Source: Mariniphaga sp040772505
Lineage (GTDB): Bacteria > Bacteroidota > Bacteroidia > Bacteroidales > Prolixibacteraceae
Assembly (NCBI GenBank): GCA_040772505.1
Contig: JAXGYA010000011.1
Location: 50,281-114,280 of the forward strand
DNA length: 64,000 nt
Direction: 5' to 3'
The translations under genes and the position numbers were made by a program. This document shows positions 36,156 to 43,833 of this stretch, piece after piece; within the stretch, counting starts at the first letter, position 1; every line of letters starts with the position of its first letter. The notes below the pieces were generated by a model. That model worked only from the letters and a program-made list of their open reading frames with translations. It was not told the DNA's origin and did not search any database.

Positions 36156-37292
36156 TTAATCAGCCAAAAAGCTTCTTCCGGTTTTTTGCTCTTTTACAAA
36201 AATGCTTGTCTCCTTTTTCTTGCCTATATATGTCAGCGCCTCCAGTTTTTCAAACAGACGTGCAATGATTTGAAGAAATTCGCCAAACTGCTCAACACTT
36301 AAAAGAGTATCAAAGTGGCGATATTCAAAATTGATACAATAGACCAGGAGCTTTTCAAAATCTCCCTGTTTTAGCTCCGACCAGTTGGTGAAGTAATTCA
36401 GCAGCTCCTCCTTGTTTGCGGAGGCATCGGAATCAATTGTGTTTCGGATAACCCTTGCGGCATTTGCTATGTACATAAAGAGAAATACGGGAGGCTGATT
36501 GGGTATTTCAAAACGAAGGCGCAAATGATTCTCCGATATATAGTTTAATAGATTTTCCGATAGTGTTCCCACAGATTTTGCAAGAGATGTATCCTGATTT
36601 TTCTCGTTGATTTTTCGGATTATGCTCAGCAGGTTAAGTTCAAGCTGACTGAAAATCTTTTCAGTCAGCTCACAAAATTCCATTAGCTGCATGTGGCTTT
36701 TCACAGTCATGCAGGATGGCAGGTAATTACCGGCAATTTCGGGCACGCCCTGTTCAATTTTCAATTTCCCAATAATCAGTGAATCGGGCTGAACACTTTG
36801 AGCCAGCAGGTCTTTTTCAGAAACAAGACTGATTCCGTAGCCGGGAATTGTATAAGGGTGCCTCGGCGGCTCCTCAAATGTGTTTAACTCCCCGAATGGC
36901 TGGCGGTTAAAAGCATTGACAGAGAATAGTATATAAAAATATTCTCCCTCGCTGCCTGCCTGATTCAACAACATTGAAATATCACTCTCCAGTTCCGGAA
37001 GCTGGTGTTCCTCCAGTATATCTATGCGGGCACCGCTCCGGGTCACAGCCTGACAGGAAAAAATCCTAACTCTCAAAAACTTCTGATTGTCAATTTTGAT
37101 GACGGTTTTTACTGACCCCTGCGAACCAATACCTACGGGAAATAATCCATAATTTATGTTGTTCAATAAAACTCCTCTGGCGTCGGCAATCTCAGCCGTG
37201 AAAGCATTTTCCATTTGTATGAAATGCTCTTTACTGATGTTCATGCCATTCTGCCAGTTGACATGAAAATATTTAATTTTCGTTTCACTCAT
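36156..37292 (-). CDS. tssK: T6SS baseplate protein TssK
   Basis: A 378-residue protein starting with the TssK hallmark of a short N-terminal strand followed by W-x-x-G-M-x-(I/L)-x-x-x-H-F (YFHVNWQNGMNISKEHF). A beta-shoulder domain (NYGLFPVGIG, ILEEHQLPELES) leads to helices that trimerise and a C-terminal head domain of about 90 residues. In other systems TssK joins the baseplate to the TssJLM complex. Here, without TssJLM, it would dock to the TssN/TssO-type envelope. It lies 38 bases after tssG. Confidence 0.82.
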   Translation of the reverse strand: MSETKIKYFHVNWQNGMNISKEHFIQMENAFTAEIADARGVLLNNINYGLFPVGIGSQGSVKTVIKIDNQKFLRVRIFSCQAVTRSGARIDILEEHQLPELESDISMLLNQAGSEGEYFYILFSVNAFNRQPFGELNTFEEPPRHPYTIPGYGISLVSEKDLLAQSVQPDSLIIGKLKIEQGVPEIAGNYLPSCMTVKSHMQLMEFCELTEKIFSQLELNLLSIIRKINEKNQDTSLAKSVGTLSENLLNYISENHLRLRFEIPNQPPVFLFMYIANAARVIRNTIDSDASANKEELLNYFTNWSELKQGDFEKLLVYCINFEYRHFDTLLSVEQFGEFLQIIARLFEKLEALTYIGKKKETSIFVKEQKTGRSFLAD

Positions 37293-37329
37293 TTCATCTG
37301 CTTTTGAGATTAAAAAATTTTCAAAAAAC

Positions 37330-38289
37330 TCACATCGTTATGTTATAACCTAAAACTGTTTTTCCGAAACTTTGTTCTGATTCCGAAACCAAAACAAACA
37401 CATTTTGTTCTTCAGGACTAACCAATTTTGTTTCCACGTCGAACTCTACAGGGAAAAAGTAGCCGTACAAACATTCAAGCATCTTCTTCAGGGTTCCATC
37501 CTGAAAAAACTCCATGGCATGAAGTGTTTTTAGCGGTCCGATTTCCACAATTATTTTCCAAAAAAAACCCGATACTTCGTTTCCTAACACCAGGTTTTTT
37601 CCAAGTTTCGAACTCCCAAGCAAACCCGCCGGCACCATTTCCTTTTGACTGTTGTTGTTTGTTTCACCTGGCTCCCTGTTCGACAGGGTGACAGCAACTT
37701 TTTCGTCTAAAATATTCTCAAGACACAAGGCGGTTAATTCATAATCACCGGAGATTTTATGAATAGCCGGTAAAAATTTCACAAGCCTGTTTATATAAAT
37801 TTCGGGAATTGTTTCATCTATTTTCCAAAAACCGGGAATCATGCTGCCGAGTATATCAGTATGAAGACTATTCAGGCTATGATTTTCACTGCTCACAACA
37901 TCAACACTCTGCATGAAAATTTCATTTTCAAAAATCCTGAAAAACAAGCGGGCACTTTTCTCTTCTGCCTTAAGCTTCATTGAATCTTTGGCCATTTCAT
38001 CGGCACTTGTATGCCGGGTGTCAACCATTTGATGAAACAGCGCCTCGGGCAGTGCATCATAGAAGCCCGTACGGTTCAAGTGCAGTGTCAGTGTCTCCTC
38101 GCCATTTTCAAAACTTTCCGTTTCACAACGGTCAATATCGGTTGACCATTTTCTTTTCATTGGTCCGCCAAAAGCTACCTGAAGGGCACTTCGGGGGAAG
38201 CCCTCTTCCTGAAGATTAAAGACCACATACTCAGCCCTCAGGTCGATCAGCAGCTCATTAATATATTTCGATTTCTCTTCTAAGTTCAT
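37330..38289 (-). CDS. tssG: T6SS baseplate protein TssG
   Basis: A 319-residue protein at the head of the - strand T6SS operon. It shows TssG-like features: a segment TLHLNRTGFYDALPEALFHQ (the family's L-x-x-x-G-x-x-x-x-L-P pattern) and NLVLGNEVSGFFWKIIVEIG, near the conserved L-G-x-x-x-(W/F) region. It forms baseplate wedges with TssF. Sequence divergence is high, as usual for T6SS-iii, so the call leans partly on its position next to tssK, tssE and tssF. Confidence 0.78.
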   Translation of the reverse strand: MNLEEKSKYINELLIDLRAEYVVFNLQEEGFPRSALQVAFGGPMKRKWSTDIDRCETESFENGEETLTLHLNRTGFYDALPEALFHQMVDTRHTSADEMAKDSMKLKAEEKSARLFFRIFENEIFMQSVDVVSSENHSLNSLHTDILGSMIPGFWKIDETIPEIYINRLVKFLPAIHKISGDYELTALCLENILDEKVAVTLSNREPGETNNNSQKEMVPAGLLGSSKLGKNLVLGNEVSGFFWKIIVEIGPLKTLHAMEFFQDGTLKKMLECLYGYFFPVEFDVETKLVSPEEQNVFVLVSESEQSFGKTVLGYNITM

Positions 38290-38598
38290 GATAACAATAT
38301 TAGGAATAATTTAGCAAACCTCATACTGACAGAGCAACAAAGCAGACAAAAGTGTGAATATATCTGTTTACCCACTGCTGACCGGCTAAACTAATAACTA
38401 AATCAATTGAAGATTAAGTAGCAGAATGTAAGTGTCTTCCGCCTGAAATAAACGCAATCGAATTTTTTGCGAATTTTTATGCTATACCAACCAATTAAAT
38501 TATTCAATCCGGATTTTATCAGATGAGCTTCCTTGATAAATATTACACGCAACATTTGGTATTTTGGAAGTCATAAATATTAATATTTTGAAATTGAT
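38290..38598. other. Intergenic gap upstream of tssG
   Basis: 309 bases without a gene between tssG and the cytochrome b gene, both on the - strand. It must contain the promoter of the tssG-PKD operon, but I could not find a CAAAnnTA (- strand -7) match. The only clear structure is a 14-bp perfect palindrome AAATATTAATATTT at 38575-38588, just after the cytochrome gene. The palindromic motif seen before clpV does not recur here as a full dyad. Confidence 0.5.
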
Positions 38599-39303
38599 TT
38601 AGTCTTCATCTTCCTCCTGTTTATTTTCATGTTGTTCGGTTTTATTTTTTTCTGTTTTGGTTTCCGTTTTTAAGTTATTACCATAGAGGAATGCTAAAAA
38701 CGGAACTACAAACCAAATGAATGAAAAAATTACATGCAAAGTATTTTGTTTTGAGTTTTCACCCTCAACTGATTTATATCCTGTGAATATTGATTGTAAT
38801 GTTTTTGTTTTAGAATGAAACAATAAGTCTGTAAATATTCCAATTAAGTGAATTACAACTAATATTAAAAACAAGTTTGCCAATATTTCATGTGCTTCCT
38901 CTAAAAAATCTTCACTGAAATTTATATTTATAAATGATGGGTTCTCGACCGAATAAAGCATAAATCCGGAAATGCTACAAAATAAGCCGACTATAAATAT
39001 GCCCAACATCACAATAGATGCAGCCGGATTGTGTCCAATATAAGTTTTGTCTTTTTTGAAAAAGTGTGTAATAAATGATATTTGATTTTTTATACTTAAC
39101 GGAAAATCTTGAAAATTCGCATATTTATTACCTATTAAACCATATATAAACCTAAATAAAATTAATACTCCGACAAACAAGCCGAAAGCGTAATGCAGGT
39201 TTTCATAATTATCGAAATCGCTCAAAATGTAAGCGAATGTAAAACCAATGGCTAAAAACCAATGAAATATTCTAATCGAAATTGTCCAAACTTTTGTTTT
39301 CAT
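38599..39303 (-). CDS. Cytochrome b561-type membrane protein
   Basis: A 234-residue protein with four core membrane helices and one more near the C-terminus. Candidate heme-ligand His residues occur at RIFHWFLAIGF (helix 1), NLHYAFGLFVG (helix 2) and HEILANLFLILVVIHLIGI (helix 4, two His). This is the cytochrome b/b6 (Ni/Fe-hydrogenase or b561) superfamily of di-heme electron carriers. The last ~25 residues are a low-complexity Glu/Lys/Asp/Thr tail in the cytoplasm. No c-type cytochrome or other partner is adjacent. Confidence 0.8.
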   Translation of the reverse strand: MKTKVWTISIRIFHWFLAIGFTFAYILSDFDNYENLHYAFGLFVGVLILFRFIYGLIGNKYANFQDFPLSIKNQISFITHFFKKDKTYIGHNPAASIVMLGIFIVGLFCSISGFMLYSVENPSFININFSEDFLEEAHEILANLFLILVVIHLIGIFTDLLFHSKTKTLQSIFTGYKSVEGENSKQNTLHVIFSFIWFVVPFLAFLYGNNLKTETKTEKNKTEQHENKQEEDED

Positions 39304-39390
39304 ACATTTTTCTTTTCTGTTTATACCCGAAATTTACAATTATTTTCTTTCTATTCGTACAGTCGTTTCTGTCTTTAAACTATGTGGTAA

Positions 39391-39517
39391 CGGATTGGTG
39401 CATGTTGCAGAGTGGATTTCGGAGAGCGTTCTTGTCCGGTAGGACTGAACTTCGATTCGAGTATCCGTGGATGGCGCACCACCAAAACCCGCTATGCAAT
39501 ATCTTAATTCCTGAAAT
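39391..39517. repeat. Imperfect inverted-repeat element (possible mobile cassette end)
   Basis: About 125 bases with relatively high GC between AT-rich flanks. The outer arms pair loosely: GTAACGGATTGGTGCA near 39391 against the reverse complement of GGCGCACCACC-AAAACCCGCTATGC near 39513. Inside is a smaller hairpin GTTCTTGTCC/GGACTGAAC at 39428-39450. Intergenic palindromic elements with TAACGG/CCGYTA ends recur in Bacteroidota accessory DNA. Here it marks the edge of a patchwork region. No coding function is proposed. Confidence 0.35.
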
Positions 39518-39565
39518 GTTGTGCCTTTGTTGTTTTGTCTTTATATGATTTAAATCAAAGTCATA

Positions 39566-41023
39566 TTATTTTTTTACTTGTGTAGCTTCGTCCCAATCAT
39601 CTGTTCTGAAAGATGAGGCAGGTAAAAGATTAGCACCAAAAAGAGTTCCCATTATCCAGTTGCGCCAGGCATACCTAACTGCCACAGGATTAGGAACTTT
39701 ATCGCTTTTGACAAATACATCCTTTTGCGCCACAATTTTGGCAGTAGCCGGGTAAAATACTTTATCGGCTCCTGCAATCTCGAATCCCGTCAACTCACCA
39801 TAAGAATACAAACCTGTTTCTGCATTCTTAAACATCAGAACTATTCCGCCATCTTTTAACTCTAAGGATTCATAAATCGGACCGGCGTAATCTATGGTTT
39901 TATACCCATATGTTTGGTTGAGTGCATTAAACAGTAATCTATCGGCCACTTCTTTCTTCTTGGGTGGATGAATACAATATTGATCACCAATATCCATTGT
40001 AATTGCAATACCCGAATTTGGAATCAGATCAAGACATTGTAATTGTGTTTCGCGAATAAATGCACTATTGTCAACCGCTTGGAACACGTCATTATTTCCA
40101 TCATATAAAAATGGAGCAATTTGAACATAATAAAATGGAAAATCACCAATACCCCAGCGTGTTCGCCAATCTTTTACCATAGCCGGAAAAAGCTTTTTGT
40201 AATTCTCAGGTTCAGTACGATTAGACTCACCCTGATACCACAACGCCCCTTTTATCGTGTAGGGAATCAGCGGGTTAATCATTGCATTAAACAGTGCTGT
40301 GGGGATATGATTTGTTGTTTTTGTAATATCTACATCATCCAGATTAACATTTTGATAGGCACTTATTACTTCCTTACTTATCCATGCCTGGACTGAACTA
40401 CCACCCCAGGAAGTATGTATCATACCCACCGGGCAATCTAAAATTTCCTGAAGTTCTAGACCAAAGAAATAAGCAATAGCACTAAAGTCTGAAACGCTGT
40501 TGGGAGATGCCTGTTGCCAGGCTGTAAATTTCTCAACATCCTGTAATGGAGTTTTTGAGCCAATCCTATCCACGGTAAAGAGACGTAAGTTGGCATTATT
40601 CGACTTTGCAGTTGCCATAACAGACCCAAATGTGGGTTGCCCATGATAGCCCTTTACAGGCTGCTGCATATTAGATTGACCGGAACATAACCAAACCTCT
40701 CCAAACAGTACATTTTCTAATGTAATTTCTGAAGTTTTACTGCTTATATGAATAGTTTGAGGCTCTTTGCTATTGGTCGTTTTCACTTCAATCTGCCAGT
40801 TGCCATTATTGTCAGCTTCAACACTCATGGTCTTCTCTAACCAAGAGGTTTTAATCGTTATTTTCTCTTTGACATCGGCCCAGCCCCAAAGCACAACGGT
40901 GGTGTTGCGCTGCAAAACCATATTTGACGATACAATAGCAGGAAGTTTAATCTCTGCCTTAATTGGCGATAGAGATAACAGACAAAATGCTGCTGTCAGG
41001 ATAAATAAAGTAACTCTTTTCAT
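39566..41023 (-). CDS. Sialate O-acetylesterase-type SGNH esterase
   Basis: A 485-residue exported enzyme (signal peptide ending LSLSPIKAE). An N-terminal beta domain (LPAIVSSNMVLQRNTTVVLWG) precedes the SGNH catalytic domain: LCSGQSNMQQPV carries the nucleophile Ser, PVGMIHTSWGGSSVQAW is a characteristic block, and GALWYQGESNR is the oxyanion block. DIGDQYCIHPPKK holds the catalytic Asp/His. It removes acetyl groups from sialic acid or plant polysaccharides in the periplasm. It is flanked by accessory repeats and not by other glycan genes, so it may have been acquired or stranded. Confidence 0.9.
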   Translation of the reverse strand: MKRVTLFILTAAFCLLSLSPIKAEIKLPAIVSSNMVLQRNTTVVLWGWADVKEKITIKTSWLEKTMSVEADNNGNWQIEVKTTNSKEPQTIHISSKTSEITLENVLFGEVWLCSGQSNMQQPVKGYHGQPTFGSVMATAKSNNANLRLFTVDRIGSKTPLQDVEKFTAWQQASPNSVSDFSAIAYFFGLELQEILDCPVGMIHTSWGGSSVQAWISKEVISAYQNVNLDDVDITKTTNHIPTALFNAMINPLIPYTIKGALWYQGESNRTEPENYKKLFPAMVKDWRTRWGIGDFPFYYVQIAPFLYDGNNDVFQAVDNSAFIRETQLQCLDLIPNSGIAITMDIGDQYCIHPPKKKEVADRLLFNALNQTYGYKTIDYAGPIYESLELKDGGIVLMFKNAETGLYSYGELTGFEIAGADKVFYPATAKIVAQKDVFVKSDKVPNPVAVRYAWRNWIMGTLFGANLLPASSFRTDDWDEATQVKK

Positions 41024-41069
41024 TTTGGATTGTATTTTATTTTACTATGACAAATTTAAAAAAAGAGTT

Positions 41070-41123
41070 GAACAGGAAACGGTTTTACGCAATTTAAGTG
41101 AAAGTACCCGAAAAAGTTACTGG
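41070..41123 (+). repeat. 54-bp direct repeat, copy 1 (recombinase gene remnant)
   Basis: This stretch is 50/54 identical to 43380-43433, with all four differences being transitions. Translated it reads EQETVLRNLSESTRKSYW, which resembles the first helix of the SAM-like N-terminal domain of tyrosine recombinases. The frame stays open to 41168, then stops. No other part of a recombinase is present. The remainder of the gap 41024-41427 is AT-rich and holds no gene. Confidence 0.75.
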
Positions 41124-41427
41124 TGGCACATTGCCGGTTACCGTTCAGGTTTTAAGCTAAGGAGATGACAATTTAAGTAAGGATGGGTATCCACAAGCAT
41201 AGCATCTCAAAATTTTCAACCTGTAATTTTTTATGATACAAAATTTTGGAAAATCAATCATTTTGCCAGCTACAAAAAAATTAAGAGTTTTGTGATGGTC
41301 TCATAATTATTTACTATTATTGTGTACATGATGTTTGTCTTCGTACACTCCAGAATAGTGATATTCAGCTATTTTAGATGACAAGTTGTTTTATGAATAA
41401 TTCAAGCTCATTAAATTTATTTAAAAG

Positions 41428-42954
41428 ATGAAGAAAAATAACATTTCAACTTGGTTTTTGACAATTTTCAGGATTGTTGTTGGCTGGTATTTCTTGTACG
41501 AAGGAATTGAAAAATTAATAAATCCATCATGGACTGCCCAAGGATACCTTGCCAATTCCAGATGGATTTTTGCAGATATCTTTCACCAAATGGCAGAAAA
41601 CCCTGAAATGATGAAAGTCATTGATTTTCTGAACATTTGGGGTCTTATACTTATAGGGCTGTCTCTTTTTATCGGATTTCTGGTTCGTTGGTCTTCGATT
41701 ACCGGATCTTTATTGCTTTTACTTTATTTTGTAGCTTATCCTCCCATTCCGGGATACACATTCGGGGCAGTTGTCGAAGGTAGTTATTTGTGGGTAAATA
41801 AAAATTTGATACTATTATTTATTTTATTGGTTTTCATCATATTACCTTCAAACATTTGGTACGGGGTAGATCGATTGTTAAAACGTTGGAAAAAAGAAAA
41901 AGCACATGCCCCGATACCACCATTAAAAGGAGAAGGAACCTCCTTGCAGCGGCGTGAACTGTTACGTGATTTAATTAGTGTTCCGTTTTTTGGAGCATTT
42001 GCTTATGCAATTTATAAAAAACAGAAGTGGGACAGTTTCGAGGAAAAATTTCTAACCGGGGAAACCGACGTAACCACCAGCGCAACCTTAAAAAATTTTC
42101 ACTTTTCTTCGCTCGATGATTTAAAAGGACAAATTCCAAAAAGTAAGATTGGTAATATGGAATTAAGCAGGGTGATTATGGGCGGGAACCTCATAGGAGG
42201 CTGGGCCCACGCCCGTGATTTGCTGTATGCCTCGAAACTGGTAAAGGCTTACCATACCGACGAACGGGTTATGATGACCTTTTTACTGGCTGAAAAATGT
42301 GGTATCAATGCTTATCTTGGCAATATTGCACAGGCCAGGATAATAAATAAATATTGGCACGAAACCGGCGGTAAAATACAGTTTATTTCCGATTCCGGGC
42401 AAAATGAAGAAAACATTATTAAGTCTGTAGAAGCTGGGGCCTCAGCTATTTATTTTCATGGTGGGGTTGCTGACAGTTATGTACAACAAGGAAAATTTGA
42501 TGAAATAGCAAAATCACTTGAATTCATAAGGAGTTATGGTATTCCCGCCGGTATTGGTGGACACTTGTTAGAAACCATCAAAGGATGCGTGGAACAAGGA
42601 CTCAAACCTGATTTTTGGATGAAAACGCTACACCACCATAATTATTGGTCGGCTCAAGTTGATACGGAACAAAAAAACACGACTGACAAGGGTTTCAAAG
42701 ACAATATATTTTGTTTTAAACCACAAGAGACAATAGATTATATGAATAATTTGGATGAACCTTGGATAGCGTTTAAAATTATGGCAGCCGGGGCAATCCA
42801 TCCAAAAGACGCTGTCCCCTATGCTTTTAATAACGGGGCTGATTTCGTAGTGATGGGTATGTACGATTTTCAGATAGTAGAAGATTGTAATTTAGCCTTG
42901 GATACACTTAATTCTGACTTTTTAAAACAAAGACAAAGGCGCTGGTTAGCCTAA
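41428..42954 (+). CDS. DoxX-type membrane domain fused to a TIM-barrel oxidoreductase-like domain
   Basis: A 508-residue protein. The N-terminal ~150 residues are a four-helix DoxX-like membrane domain (FRIVVGWYFLYEGIEKLINP, then helices to FIILPSNIWYGVDRLL). A linker with LQRRELLRDLI leads to another hydrophobic stretch. From about residue 235 comes a soluble domain (KIGNMELSRVIMGGNLIGGW, KIQFISDSGQ, FMAAGAI-type strand IMAAGAIHPKDA, GADFVVMGMYDFQ) that reads as a TIM barrel of the aldo/keto-reductase-like group found in Bacteroidota. The membrane-anchored domain would face the periplasm. Substrate unknown. It is flanked by direct repeats and is probably part of a mobile segment. Confidence 0.72.
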   Translation: MKKNNISTWFLTIFRIVVGWYFLYEGIEKLINPSWTAQGYLANSRWIFADIFHQMAENPEMMKVIDFLNIWGLILIGLSLFIGFLVRWSSITGSLLLLLYFVAYPPIPGYTFGAVVEGSYLWVNKNLILLFILLVFIILPSNIWYGVDRLLKRWKKEKAHAPIPPLKGEGTSLQRRELLRDLISVPFFGAFAYAIYKKQKWDSFEEKFLTGETDVTTSATLKNFHFSSLDDLKGQIPKSKIGNMELSRVIMGGNLIGGWAHARDLLYASKLVKAYHTDERVMMTFLLAEKCGINAYLGNIAQARIINKYWHETGGKIQFISDSGQNEENIIKSVEAGASAIYFHGGVADSYVQQGKFDEIAKSLEFIRSYGIPAGIGGHLLETIKGCVEQGLKPDFWMKTLHHHNYWSAQVDTEQKNTTDKGFKDNIFCFKPQETIDYMNNLDEPWIAFKIMAAGAIHPKDAVPYAFNNGADFVVMGMYDFQIVEDCNLALDTLNSDFLKQRQRRWLA

Positions 42955-43116
42955 CCTGAATAATTCAAAATATTTCTGTTCCTAAGCCAAACAACGTCAG
43001 ATAAAGGTAATGCTCGGATTCTAATTCTCAAAACATCTATGGCTATTCCTGCGAGTTAAAAACCTGCGCCGACCTTTATTCTTTATATTTTGCTTCTCAT
43101 AACGAAAACTTATGAA

Positions 43117-43379
43117 TTAATCAGGTTTGTTCAACCGCTCATCGTCCAGTACAAAGCCTTTAACCATGTACTCCTTTAGGTTTTGGTTTGTCCAAATGCG
43201 GAATTGAGCACCCCGCTTACTTCTCACACGGAAACCAATTGCAAGAATCATTTCGAGCGAATAAAAAGTTACCCGATACTCTTTACCATCAGGAGCAGTT
43301 GTTAAGTAATCCTTAATAACTGAATTGTAATCTAACTCCCCTTCCTTCAACATATTAGATATGTACATACTGATATTTG
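43117..43379 (-). pseudogene. Truncated RhuM-family gene
   Basis: About 87 codons of a RhuM-like protein (usual length more than 300). NISMYISNMLKEGELDYNSV, FYSLEMILAIGFRVRSKRGAQFRIW and LKEYMVKGFVLDDERL match the central part of the family. The reading frame is open up to 43379, exactly where copy 2 of the 54-bp repeat begins, so its 5' part was lost at that junction. At the other end it stops shortly after DERLNKPD, losing the C-terminal half. RhuM genes occur in defence and mobile islands; this one is a relic. Confidence 0.75.
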
Positions 43380-43620
43380 GAACAGAAAACAGTTTTACGC
43401 AATTTAAGTGAAAGTACTCGAAAAAATTACTGGAATAACTCTCGCGTTACGTGTTCAGCATTGCCATTACCGCCGCCGGATTCTGGAAGTGAAAGACGGG
43501 GAAGTCCGTTTTTCGTGGAAAAATTACCGAACAGGCAGATTCCGGCAATTGAAACTCGATATTGATAAGTTCATTCACCGGTTTCTGCTGCATGTGTATG
43601 TGTAGCCGAAACCGGGCGGT
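43377..43620 (+). pseudogene. IS91-like element scar: recombinase start fused to transposase end
   Basis: The sequence begins with copy 2 of the 54-bp repeat (43380-43433, recombinase N-terminus), then jumps directly into the C-terminal part of an IS91-family (Y2) transposase. ARYVFSIAIT-like and RRILEVKDGEVRFSWKNYRTG segments lie in two frames, then KLDIDKFIHRFLLHV, which matches the family's D-x-F-I-R-R-F-L-L-H-V block. Many Bacteroidota IS91 elements carry a recombinase gene before the transposase, so this is one element with a large internal deletion. It is not functional. Confidence 0.75.
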
Positions 43621-43786
43621 TTTCGTCTGAACGGGAAAAGTATACCCGGTTGATTATTTCGGTTCGATTTGTGCCATTCACGGTGTGCCTTTGAGTCACG
43701 CAGTGAATAAGCCGGAAAACAAGAGGGCGCATTAAATCCCCTTATGCTTCCATGCTTCCCCGCTGTGCTGCAAGAGTTAAGCCCAA

Positions 43787-43805
43787 CCTGCCTGCGACAG
43801 GCAGG
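43787..43805. repeat. GC-rich palindrome of a dispersed-repeat type
   Basis: CCTGCCTG-CGA-CAGGCAGG is a perfect 8-bp inverted repeat with a 3-base loop, followed by CATGAATT. Palindromes of this CAGGCAGG type are scattered in many Bacteroidota genomes. It lies after the IS91 scar and 29 bases beyond the end of the antiporter gene, where it might also act as a processing or termination hairpin on the - strand. Confidence 0.5.
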
Positions 43806-43833
43806 CATGAATTAAAACACAATTTCAAATAAA

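Noticed and set aside
21492..38289. Contractile injection system of phage-tail/eCIS type rather than T6SS
   Set aside because: ClpV, TssB/TssC, Hcp-type tube proteins, TssK and TssN/TssO are T6SS markers, and no phage-like tape measure, tail fibre or eCIS AAA+ gene is present.
40767..41168. 133-residue frame overlapping the sialate O-acetylesterase start as a gene
   Set aside because: Most of it is antisense to the signal peptide end of the esterase; only its last ~30 codons carry the recombinase-like repeat, which is a fragment.
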